The notes below the pieces were generated by a model that saw only the letters and a list, made by a program, of their open reading frames with translations, made no database searches and had not been told where the DNA came from. This document shows positions 1-11,500 of a stretch of 64,000 bases of DNA, piece after piece. The stretch spans positions 310,001 through 374,000 of the forward strand of contig JALRMH010000009.1 in the NCBI GenBank assembly GCA_026119935.1, written 5' to 3'. Source of the stretch: Endothia cerciana. Lineage: Eukaryota; Ascomycota; Sordariomycetes; Diaporthales; Cryphonectriaceae. Position 1 is the stretch's first letter, and the number at the start of each line of letters is the position of its first letter. Both the position numbers and the translations under genes were made by a program.

Positions 1-1
1 C

Positions 2-3000
2 CTGGTACAGGCCGAACTGCAGTTCTCCGAGGACTCTCGCAGTGAATCATCAGCTGCGAGAGGGACATGGTTGGTGGTCGGCTATGCCGCCGTCTATCTT
101 GGTGTAGCGGTACGTAGAGGTCTGGCATATGACGCATCCAGCCGAGTTGTTGCCTTCTACTGACCTTCAGGCACTCTAGGTATGTCAAGCAGGCTCCCAG
201 TATCACAGTAAGAGGTTCGTGTTACAGGTGAGAGGCAGCCTCGTCCCTCTACTCTATGGCCACGTCTTGAAAGTCGACCCCAAGAAGGCATCCGAGTACG
301 TTCCAATCTCCCTGGTGAGCGTTGACATGGAGAAAATGGCGCTCGGACTTGCGACGTTTCATGAAATATGGGCATCTTCCATCGAGATCGGCCTTTTCTT
401 CTGGTTGATCGAACGACAAATCCACGTCGCGGCTGTAGCTTCAAGTGTCGCGTCCATTGGTAAGAACAAGGAAATTCACTATTCCATCAGATTCCCAGTC
501 TTAGAAACTGACCAAGGTATATTCTCGCTGAAGCGTGCCTCGTGGCGGGCTTCCTGATCTCGACTCGAGCAATGGGCTATCTCACTGCTTGGCTCGAAGA
601 CATTCAACGACGGATTGACATTACAGAGAGTGTGCTGAGCCAGTTCAAATCGGTCGCTCTGGCCGGCTTCATGAACTCGGTGACGTCGCGCGTATCGTCG
701 CTCCGTGAGACTGAGATCCAGACGTCAAAGGGATATCGGGCTATGGTGGTGGGCGTACTCACAATGGGTAATTACCTGCACTCCCCAGAAATGTGCTCCG
801 CGGAAGATAGCAGTACCTACTCACCATGCTAACCTAATACGCCCCTCAACAGCATACTCATCGGTCGTCATAGCACCAGTTATCGGCTTTGGCCTCTTTG
901 TGTTTGTACCGAAAATTCGGGGCTCAGGCGTGTTCGACTTCGAAACTGCGTTCTCCACGCTTACTGCTTTCACTTTATTCACATCGTCTATAACATCACT
1001 GGTTCAAGCAACATTCGAGTTGATATCTGCTCTCAGCGGATTCGCACGATATGCGCAATTCCTGCGCGAGCCGCAATTGGTTGACCCTCGCGTGCAAATA
1101 GACAGCTCCCCTTTCATGCCTCCAGCATGGACGTCGCCAGCCAGTGGCGGCACCATTACGGAGGAGACCGCCGACGGCGACGACGAGAGCACTTTCGCAC
1201 TGCAGCCCTTGTCACCGACTCGGCGGCGGCTGAATCCACTATCCTTGCTCCTTGATGAGCGCATGTGCTTGGTCGTTCGAGACGCCGACATCGGATGGCC
1301 CGGCAACACGAGCGTAATCAAGGCGGCATCTCTCTCAATAGGAAAGCAAAAGATCACGGCCTTCACGGGTGGACCTGGCTCCGGGAAGACGACGTTGCTG
1401 GAAGCATTTTTGGGGCAAGCCACAATCTCTAACGGGTCGGTGGCCACAGGATTCATCCGTGCTGCCTACTGCAGCCAGAAGCCGTGGATCTTCGAGGGAA
1501 CCATCATGGACAACATTGTCAACTGTTCTGCCCTGAATATATCTCGCTATGACGCCGTAGTGGAGGCCTGCGGACTTCGCCAGGAGATTAGCCGCATGCC
1601 CTTGAAAGATAGAACGCCTACTGGAAGTGGTGGTTCCCGCTTGAGCGGCGGGCAGCGCAAACGAGTGGTAAGTCTCGCCCACTGGTCCTATCACGTGGCT
1701 CCTTTTGTCTTAGTTGTTCCCCTTACATGAGCGCAGAGCCTAGAGCAAGTAGACCTAGCTGATATGGAATCCACTTACAGGCCTTAGCTAGAGCAGTTTA
1801 CTGCGGGCTAGACTTGCTCATCCTAGATGATGTATTGAGCGGCCTTGACCCAGAGACGTCCAAGACCGTATGGAGGAATTTATGCGGCGTGGATGGGTTA
1901 TTTCGCCGAGAAGGGAGGACAGTCATATTCTCTTCCATCCATAGTAAGTCTCATCCATCTTATGGGAGTGGGTTGGAAAAGAAAACAAAAAAAAAAAAGA
2001 AAAGAAAACCAGGAGAATGTACAAGGATCCAAAAGCTTACAATTTCAAATCGGGAAGACGCTGGCCTAGGCCTTGCTGATGACATATTCGACATCACGAG
2101 CGGCAGCATTACGAAGCGGCTGCCCCGTGACTCTTTGAATACAATTCGATCCTCACTTGATCTCTCACGAGTAACCATGGACACGACGATCGTCCCGGTG
2201 GACCTTTCCTTTGGCGTCAGTGAACCGGGAATGCGGACGGACACCTGGGATACGACAAAGTACGGCCCAGGAGACGAAACCCCCAGAATCAGGGATGAAG
2301 AATCCGGCGCAGGCGTCCAAGGGAAGAAGCCACAAGGCGACTGGCAGGCGTACAGTTACTATGTGCTCTCCATTGGCAAACGCAGCACTTTGGTTCTGGT
2401 CCTGCTGACATTTCTAATGGTGCTTGGTCTGCAGCTTCCCCGTACGTAACCCTCACTCTTCCACATGCTATTGAAGGTGACAGAAGTTCTGTGCTTACTA
2501 AAGCATTCAAACAGAGATCTGGATTGCATTATGGGCTCAGGCAAACGAGGACCAAAACGGACTAGGCTCTGCCACCTATTACGGCATATACGTCCTCATG
2601 GGAGGAGCCGCCTTGCTCTTCCTCGTCTCGGGTGGCTCGTACGTTGTCCTTCTGGCGCTAATGATCAGGGTCCTGACTCCATAACATGCTAACATGGCAT
2701 GTTTAAGATACTTTCTGCTGCGGATGGTCCCTCAGTCAGCTCGCATGCTTCATCGAGCGCTCTTAGAAACTACTCTAAGGTAAGTCTATTAAGCAGAGAC
2801 CGGGTGAAAAGAATATGAGGATTGATCAACTGGCTCATAGGGCTTCGATCGTCTTCATCAACGACCAAAGCATTGGCAGTATCCTTAACAGGTTTGTTTA
2901 TCCTCTCCCCCTTTGACGATCATGTCTTGTGGTAAAGCTCGCCGAAAACCTCACGCTCTGGGTCTCTCCAGGTTCAGCCAAGATCTAGCAATCATAGACA

Positions 3001-4632
3001 CCGACGTCCCCATTTCCGGCTTCAACACGACCTTCTACATGCTCTCTATCGTAGTACAAGCTGTGGTCATATCGATATCATCCAGGTACATGGCCGCCGT
3101 CATGGCGGTGTTCCTCATACTCTGTTTCCTGGTGCAGAGCTTCTACCTGCGCACCTCTCGCCAGCTTCGCGTCCTGGATATCGAGGCCAAAGCACCGTTG
3201 ATATCGCAAGTCTCTGGAACCATGGCCGGGCTGAAGACGATTCAAGGCGCTGGTTGGACGTCACAGTTCGCGACAAGAGCACTCGCGATTCTCGATAGTT
3301 CGCAGAAACCTTTCTACCTGATGTACTGTGTCCAGGTCTGGCTGGGCCTCATTCTTGACCTCCTGGTGGCCATTGTTGCCATCGTGCTCGTCAGCATCAC
3401 CAATCGTCTACAAGGGAGCGCCACGGGTGGATTTCTCGGCGTCGCACTGACCAGCATTGTCAGTTTCGGCGTCAACCTGAACACCTTGCTCGTATCATGG
3501 ACCCAGATTGAGACGTCCTTGCAAGCGGTTCTCAGAATCCGCGATTATTCAGAAAACACTCCCATGGAAGCTGATGGTGGCGGCGAGACATTCTCCCTGG
3601 CATCGCAGTGGCCAGAGATGGGAAGAGTCGAATTTCGTGACGTCTGTGCTTCGTACGGGTACGTAGTGATCGAGCTCGCGAGGTGACATGGCGGCCTGAG
3701 CTCCTTGGTTAGCTGATACATTGCATGCGATAGGAAAACCGCCGGTCGGGTATTGGACTCCCTGAGCTTTGTTGTCGAACCGGGAACCACTGTGGGAATC
3801 TGTGGCCGAAGCGGAAGGTTAGCGACGCGCCTCACCAATCGGATCCCCCTCCCTATATTATAGATGACTGGACGAAGCAGGATTTCTGGCTGACACGAGG
3901 ATGGTGTGTGGTATGCAGCGGCAAAAGCTCCCTCCTGTCGACGCTGTATCGATTTCTCGAGCCCGAGAGCGGCTCCATCCTGGTTGACGGGGTCGACACC
4001 CGGCAGGTGCCGCTCCGACGTGTGCGAGACAGCCTGGTCAACGTACCGCAGGACGCCTTCTTGCTCCCGGGTAGCCTGCGGTATAACCTGGACCCGTCCA
4101 ACGCCAAGACGGATGCTGATCTGATAGCCGCACTTGAAGCAGCCCGGCTGTGGGACGAGTCTAAGTACAAGGACGGCCTAGACACCGCCCTGGATGAGTA
4201 CACCTTCTCGAGCGGTCAGAGGCAGGGCCTGAGCCTAGCCCGGGCTCTGCTCCGTGATGGTAACATCGTCACCGTGGACGAGCTTACGAGCGCGTAAGTA
4301 ACCTTGGTCTAACTGCTACTGCTGCTTCTGCGCTGCCCTTTTCCCCATCCCAGTGGATCTCCCGTCACCGTTTCTTCCATCCGATACTTTCAAGCGCTCA
4401 TAGCCACTGGGTATATAGGTTGGACGCCGAAGATGCGGAGATCATGAGAGAGACATTGGCGAACCACTTCAGTTCACGTACGGTCCTCATGGTATCTCAC
4501 AGACTTGATGATCTTCTCGCCTGCGATCGGGTGCTGGTAATTGAGGACGGCCGGTTTGTCGAGTTTGAAGATACACAAGTGCTCTGGGATGACGATAATT
4601 CTAGGTTCCGAAGAATGTTTTCTTCGTTTTGA
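2..4632 (+). CDS. ABCC (MRP)-type ABC transporter, 5' end outside window
   Basis: Membrane exporter with two transmembrane domains and two nucleotide-binding domains. Thirteen exons can be joined in one frame: 2-109, 180-459, 534-767, 853-1667, 1781-1943, 2070-2441, 2515-2638, 2708-2779, 2841-2891, 2972-3658, 3734-3817, 3919-4293 and 4419-4632, all with GT..AG borders. NBD1 shows Walker A GGPGSGKTTL, signature LSGGQRKR and Walker B LLILDDVLSGLD. NBD2 shows Walker A GRSGSGKSSL (split by an intron), signature FSSGQRQ and Walker B IVTVDELTSALD. Between them lie hydrophobic segments of TMD2, and an asymmetric NBD pair is usual for ABCC proteins. The start and the first membrane part lie left of the window. 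It converges on the acyl ligase with only about 260 bases between the stops, so it is a candidate exporter or self-protection gene of the NRPS locus. Family call is firm; the link to the peptide is inference. Confidence 0.9.
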
Positions 4633-4891
4633 ACAAGCCTTCCATAGTTATTTTGGAGATAGAGAGCTGTGCGCAAAATTTAAACAAATACAATCACTGC
4701 CAGACAATCACGGCTATAGTAGACATTCATATAGACGGAAGGATCATCCCTACTACCTCATCCGTGTTGATTGATAAATTATTCACTTATGTTAACGGTA
4801 CTCGGATTTGAGCGTAGCTATATTACACTGCAGCAGATTGTCACACCCATATCTGCATTCCTGGCCCGTGGTTCGGCCACAAACAAATCAT

Positions 4892-6964
4892 TTATGATCC
4901 CTTCAACTTGTACTTCAATACCTTCCCCGCCTGGTTCCGGGGGAAGTTCTCAACGAACTCGACACGACGATGAAGCCAATGTGGCTCGGTCGTGTTCTCC
5001 TGCACATGCTTTGAAATGTCCTTCTTAAGTGCCTCTTCCTCCTTGGCGGCCCCTTGCGGAGACCGAATTATGAAGGCCTTGGCTCGCTCGCCATCCCTGT
5101 CATGAGGGACAGCTATGACAGCCGCGTCTGTAACATCTGGATGCGACCGGAGACAGGCTTCGATGTCGGAGGACGCCACTTGCAATCCCTAACAGCATAA
5201 CAGATTTCATAAAGTCAGCTTGCTAGTCTGGCGAACACACACACATTTACACAACATAATTGCTTCATATATGGGATTACGCACCTTCACTTTGACCATG
5301 TCCTTGAGCCTATCAACGATGAACAGGTGCTCTGTCCCATCAGGGGCGGGTCGGAACAGGGCAACATCGCCGGTCCTCAGCCAGCCGGGAGACTCAAAAG
5401 CAGCCTTGGTAGCCTCCTCGTCGCCCACGTAGCCTTTAAAGATGGTCGGCGACTCGAGGAGCAGCTCGCCCACCTCACCGTACCCTTCAACCTCCTGGCC
5501 TTCGGTGTCGATGAGACGTGCGCGGTACCGCGGGAAGAGGATTCCCGACGACCCGACGAGGATGGAGCGTGTGCTCGTGAAAGAGGCCATGACGGCCGTC
5601 TCGGTCAGGCCGTATGCCGGCAACATCTTCCAGCCGGGACGAAGCTTTCCGATCTTCTCGCTCAGCTCCTTCGTGAGACCGCCCGCGCCGGTGACGACGG
5701 AATCGACAGATGAAAGGTCGACCATGTCCAGGAGAAAGGCGTTGTTGACCAGGGCTGAGAGAATAGGCGGGATCTTCAGGTAAGAAATCTGACGTTAGTT
5801 TCTCATCAAGACTTTTTGTTGTTATTACGGGCCCTTCACCGTCATGGTGAGCCCTCGAAGCAAATGAAAGAACACGCACAGTATAAAGCCTGTTGATCTT
5901 AAATTGCATGATTGATTTCAACATGGACTGCATCTCGAATCGTGGATGCAGAACTAGCGTGTCTCCGCGCCACAGCATGGCCTGTTGGGTGATCAAGCCA
6001 TAGCTGTGGGTGAGTGGCAGAATACCGAGGGCGACGTCCTTATGGTCGGACCGTCCTGAGGCTGCCTCATGGATCCTCGCCTGCATCAAGTTGGAGATCA
6101 CACCCTGGTGCGTGACAATAGCCAGTTTCTATGAAACTCGGGGACTTAGCATGAGAGCAACATCGATGATACGGATCTCCTTTGATCTCTACACGTACCT
6201 GCATGCCAGACGTGCCGCTGGTGGGACAAAGAAAAGCCACGCGAGCGTCTTCACCATCCCAAGTGACAGGGTCGATCTGGCTCAGGGAGTCACCCTCGGC
6301 AATCATTGATTCTACGGTCCGCCGCGGCAATTCTCCACCCGGGCCGTCGTCTTTCTTCAAATCGCCAGGGATATCCAGGATGTAGACCATCTCCCCTGGC
6401 ACAATCCCAGAAGCCTGAGTGGCTTCGAGGCAGGTCTTAAGCAAGGCGTGATTAGTGAATACGGCTGTACATTTGCTTGCTTTGAGATGAGCTTCGACCT
6501 CCGAGGCCGAGCTCGTCGGGTGGAGCAACAAACAGATGCCCCCCACACGGTGAATGGCCCAACAGAGGGTCAAGAAGTCAGTCTATATCCCAGATTAAAC
6601 CGCGATGTTAGACAAATGAGCACCATGTTTGGCGGATCCGAGCCTTCAAGGAAGGCTACTGGACTCGGATTTTACGCACCGCGTTCAAGCTGAACACCCC
6701 GACCACCTTTTCCCATGGTGAGCCCTGATTGGGCTGCCAGCCAAATTCATGGCAGAGACCGCGGGCCAGCGACTCAACTCGCTCGTGGATCTCTGGGATG
6801 GACACCGTGGTGCCCGTAGTCGCGCACACTAGCTTGCCGCCCGGTACTTCACCACTTGCGGTCTGTCCAGGCCAGGTCTGGCCGAACACGAAGTCCCCGA
6901 TGAGGGTCTTCGAGGGGGGTTCGAAGGGAAAGTCTCCCAACCATTCCGCTGGCTTAAACACCAT
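4892..6964 (-). CDS. Acyl-AMP/acyl-CoA ligase (AMP-binding, 4CL-like), likely NRPS loading enzyme
   Basis: Member of the ANL adenylating superfamily, expected to activate a carboxylic acid as acyl-AMP and pass it to CoA or a carrier-protein thiol. Exons 6964-6680, 6582-6199, 6128-5880, 5773-5285 and 4892-5188 join in phase 0 to about 567 residues, normal for 4CL-like ligases. The ATG at 6964 is chosen because the coherent N-terminal sequence starts there. Visible motifs are the P-loop TSGTSGMQK (restored across intron 2), YGLTET, the GWLRTGDVALF stretch, RLKDMVKVKG and the C-terminal lysine segment PRNQAGKVLK. There is no C-terminal peroxisomal SKL-type signal. The start of exon 4 is uncertain by 15 bases. 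It is divergent from the giant NRPS, whose first domain is a carrier with no adenylation domain. Echinocandin biosynthesis provides a precedent, where EcdI loads T0 of EcdA. Substrate and partner are inferred. Confidence 0.88.
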
Positions 6965-8587
6965 GATGTGATGTTCTTCTACTAAGACACGAGATATTGA
7001 AGTGATTATGGTGTTGATGGAGATGATGAAGGTGGCGGCGAGGAAGCTGAGTACTGTACAATACCTACAGCGCTCCCACCAAGATCGAGTCAGAATGTTT
7101 CTTTTGAAGCCGGGCAACAGCACGCGCCCACAGGACCACGGTATGGCGGGTGCATACCGAGTAATCTAGTGGTTCCCCGGCGCGAGTGTCCTGTACGGTC
7201 TATTGCGATAAATTCGTGCCGCTTATTGTTATGCACTTATTCAGCAGTACGAATCGGACTTGGTACTTACTCAGCCCTGCTCGGTACTACGCACACGCCC
7301 ATGGGAGCTACATTGTGGGGAAGATGCGGGACGGAACGTACATGTAAGATCTGATCTCATGCGGTACGGAGCGTACTGTGTATAATCGGCCGCAACCCAT
7401 GTTGCGCTCCTCTATAGCAAAGGCTTGAGTTCTATTAACAAGCAAGTAATATTTATAAAAGTGGTTAGAAGTATTATTTATATTAAACGAATAAATATAT
7501 AATATATAAAAAGTAACTTAGTTCGTATAAACTTTTTAGTTAAACTTTTTATAATATATTTTAATTTAAATATATTTCATTATTATTACTTAACTTCTAG
7601 TTTTATTATATATTCTACTAATAAGTATAACGTTGTTAAATTTCGTGCCTGCTTTTTTTTTTTTCCTTTTTCCTTTTTCCTTTTTCTTTTTTCAATAGAA
7701 CTAGAACCAGTAGGGCGGAGCATAAGTTCGTCATGAGCTATCACCTATTAAACAGTATCATCAAATTCTCAACGCACACGAAGGAAGCAAAAAAATGGCA
7801 GCATCGGCGGATGCTGGCACTGCTGCCTAGAATCGTTACAGACTGCTGCCTGAAAGATTTCCCCAGTAGAAGCGGCGCAGGCCACGTTAAAGGGAAAGGA
7901 AGGAGGAAGGAGGGGGTGGTGATAGGATCCAGCGGACTCCAGGATACGGGTTCACCGCCGAGACAGTGTACCTGCGCTACTACTACGCGTACGCGCGCCC
8001 TTCCACTCCACTCGCTACGTAGCCCCTGATCAACACCTCCTTCGTATGGACGCTTGGCATTAGTACGGAGGCGACGAAGTCAGCACCTGAGTATCATGTA
8101 ATTTTCAGCCGGTACGCTTGGGATGGTGCGACTGATCCTTGGTTCCTTTGTGTAGAAGGGCGTGGTTTTACACGATGGCTGCACCCCCGGGTTGAGTTAG
8201 AGATACCCTGGTATGACGAGAGACACTCATGCTCGTCGCGGAATAATCACGCCGCTTGGCGCACGGAGTACATAGCCATTGCTATCATCTTGGAGGGAAG
8301 AGAAATGATGACCCCAGCACTGGACACTGCGTTGTTAGCCTGCATGATTCAGCAGACGATCCCGCCCTGTGGGACTGCTACTGAGACGGCTTAGTATCCT
8401 GCCTCACCTCGTCGACAACGACGAGGATAGCTCTATATCTTTATGACGGCCAGCAAGCAGCACCTCCAAGTCTATCTTAGTCATAACCATCGTAGTACCC
8501 GCATTAGACAACGGCCCATGAAGTTGTTCACAATCGCCACATCCGCTACAGTGACGAAGGCTTCAGACCTGGGCGGCACGAACGAAA
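6965..8587. promoter_or_regulatory. Divergent intergenic region between ligase and NRPS
   Basis: About 1.6 kb lies between the two divergent start codons and probably holds both promoters. No adenylation-domain remnant can be read in any frame here, although the NRPS begins with an orphan carrier domain. An in-frame stop at 8552 precedes the NRPS ATG. The region contains a very AT-rich block (about 7430-7640) and an oligo-T/CTTTTT tract (7650-7695). No binding site can be assigned with confidence. Confidence 0.5.
7430..7640. other. AT-rich block in the divergent promoter
   Basis: About 200 bases made almost only of A and T, with repeated TATAT and TTATTA runs, against a surrounding composition near 50 percent GC. 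There is no coding potential. It could be a nucleosome-free promoter segment or an old RIP-mutated insertion; the sequence alone does not decide. Confidence 0.6.
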
Positions 8588-11500
8588 ATGCCCTTGCAGG
8601 CACAGACAGGCTCCCTGGAGCTCTGGCTCCATAACCTCGCGGCTGAAATTTTGGATGTCGACCCAGAAGATCTGGACTCGGAGAAGTCTTTCCTGGCCTC
8701 GGGAGGGGATTCTCTGTCGGCTATCGATTTCATGGGCAAGTGTCGCGCGCATGGAGTTCACATACAAATCCCCGACATGATGGGCGAGGCCAGCTTGTCT
8801 CAATTAATCGATCGCATTGTTCAGTCGCAAACTGCTGTCGACCCAGCAGCTGCCGGGTCGGACTCTCAACAGAATGGGCACGCATCAGAGGAAGAGAATC
8901 CCCACGAGGCAGGGCAGTCATCACAAACGCTTCGCTTGAAGTTTAGCGACCACGTATCTGTGTTTAGTGTTCAACATGCTCTGGACACTATCATTCAACG
9001 ACACCAGGCTCTACAACCACGAGCCGGTCCGGTTGATGAGTCGGCGAGAGTTCCGGGACCAGTCGCAAATGGAAGCCAACCTTCGTGGTTGTTCGAGAAG
9101 GTCATCGAGGGAACTGATGAGGCCTGCGCAGCAGCCGTGGACAAAGTATGCAGTAGTCTCGGGTCCGAGACTGGGCCTGTATTTGGGGCAGTGTTGTGCG
9201 AACAAGAGCGGAAATTGGTCCTCACAGCCCGGATCGACGCCATTGACCAGACCTCATGGCGCATCATCATCCGTGACTTCAGCGCTGCTTTTCGAGAGAC
9301 CCAGGGACCTCAGCCTACCCCAGCTTCTGATACCGGCTCCTCGAGCTTCATCTCAATAGCCAGTATGCCATCCCTACTTCCCGAGACCGGCGAAGGCGGA
9401 GACGCAGACGTCACAACGGCGCGAGTTGGAAGTTTCACGACACCAAAAGGGAGCTGGGAGCCAGACGACGAGACGGTCTCGCTCAGTGAAACTGACACTG
9501 TAGCGATTCTTCGAGGCAGCTGCCACAAAGCGCTCCGCACTACCGCAGTCGATATTATCAATGCTGCTCTGCTCCTCGCCGCACTCGAACTCAGGCTATC
9601 GGAGGGTCCTACTTATTTACGTCATGTGTTCAATACACGGATGGGTCGTCCGGATTTGTTGGACACCGTGGGCTCTTTCGATGGGACCGTCAAATTTCAG
9701 ATACCGCCGCAAGCCAACGCCTACACCAACAGTGAGACTGGGTGTACCGAGATCCTGCGGTACGTGAAGGATGTCTCCGTGTTGTCGACAGTGACGCCGG
9801 GGCCCGGATTGCTGCAATTATCGGGTGACACGGCTCCTACTACAAGACCAAACGGGGAAGACAGGGTCTACAACTCGTTCGGTATAGATATTTTCAGTAC
9901 TGACACGCTGCCAATCGATACTCATCCAGGAGCTTCTGATCTGGAGAGGCTTGATTGTGTACAGTGGGACCAGGCTTCACACTCAACAGCACCTATTGAC
10001 CCAGTTGACAACTCGATCCAAATCATCTTACATGTTTGGGATGGGGAATTGAAGTTGTCGATCCGTGGCGGCAATTCCATGCAAGACAAAGCTATAATTC
10101 GGGACTTTGCCATTGTTGCGAAACAGCATATGATCAGACTTGTCGAGGAGCTGGACAAGGCCCCGATCACGCCAACACTCAGCGATTTTCCGCTGCTGGA
10201 TGCCTCTTATCCCGCTCTCGACAGCCTCTTTGCACGGCTGCTGTCCGTCGTTCCTGATCCCCTGGCAGCCGTGCAGGCCATCGGTCCTTGCTCGCCCATG
10301 CAGGATAACTTCCTGGTCAGCCAAAGAATGACTCCCGAGGCATATCAGTGTCGTTTCATTGTGCGGATTGATCCACTTGTGTCAGGCGACAGGCTCGATC
10401 CTGAAGCTGTCAAGGCACATTGGACCCAGATCGCGGCTAGACATCCTATACTTCGCACAACGTTTGCTGAGAGCGACACACGTCTTGGCAAGTTTGACCA
10501 GGTAGTCTGGAAGCACATTGAGCTTTGGGCTATCACGTATCAAGACGCAACCGCCATCGTCAATGACACTGAACTTCCTACGTACGCGACACACCAACCA
10601 CAACATCGCCTGTCTATCGCTCCCGCACCCAAAGGCGGTGTCTACGTCAAGCTGGACATCTCACATGCTCTCTTCGACGGCCAGTCGGCCGAGGTTCTCA
10701 TGCGCGACTTCTGTAATGCCCACCTCGGCACGCTTTCGACAGATCAGGCTCTCCCATACCTGGACTTCACGACAGGCGAGCTTGAACTTGATACAGCGCC
10801 GACCTCTGCCTACTGGACACGTTACATGGACAACGCGCAAGGATCATACCTTCCCGTCCGTCACAGTCTAGAGACGTCTGGGCTCCAGAGCATCCAGTCC
10901 CAGATGGGTCTGTCTCCAGGTGCCCTGAGCTCTTTTTGCGGACAGTATGGAGTGACCCCCGCGAACGTCTGCCAAGTCGCATGGGGTCTAGTCCTCAGGA
11001 GCTTCGCCAACTCCGACGATGTATGCTTTGCATACATTACCGCCCGGCGGCAAACGCTGCTCGTGGGCATCCAAGATGCAATCGGGCCTTTCCTTGATGT
11101 TCTGTTCTGTCGCTTGGACCTAGAGGGCAACACCGCAGTGAAGGACCTGCTGGTACTCGCCGGTCAAGACTTCCTCCAAAGCCTTCCATACCAAAACGCA
11201 ACCACGGCTATAAAGAACGATGCCCGGGGAGCATCCGTCCGGCAATGGGGAAATACTTTCTTGTCATTTACTCGGGCCATGCCGGCGCGTGAATATGCGA
11301 GAGCTGGTCTTTCGTTTGAGCTCGTCCAGAGGGCCACACCGACAGATTACGATGTGTCGGTCAACATTAACATCGGTGTTGATAACCTCGACTTCAACTT
11401 GGACTTTTGGGAGTCCAAAATGGACCGCCCACTTGCCGAAAGCATCCTCGGCGTATTCCAGGAAGCAATCAGGTTCCTATTGCGGTCTTCTATTAAAGAA

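Noticed and set aside
705..1730. A single 341-codon frame proposed as one exon of the ABC gene
   Set aside because: Its first part (705-852) reads through an intron; conserved transporter sequence continues from 767 to 853 in another frame with GTAATT and CAACAG borders.
6101..6200. Loss of the P-loop lysine in the ligase
   Set aside because: An earlier acceptor at 6129-6130 adds eight residues that restore TSGTSGMQK and the following conserved THQG.
7733..8552. Upstream exon that could supply the missing first A domain of the NRPS
   Set aside because: No adenylation motif is readable in any frame from 7100 to 8587.
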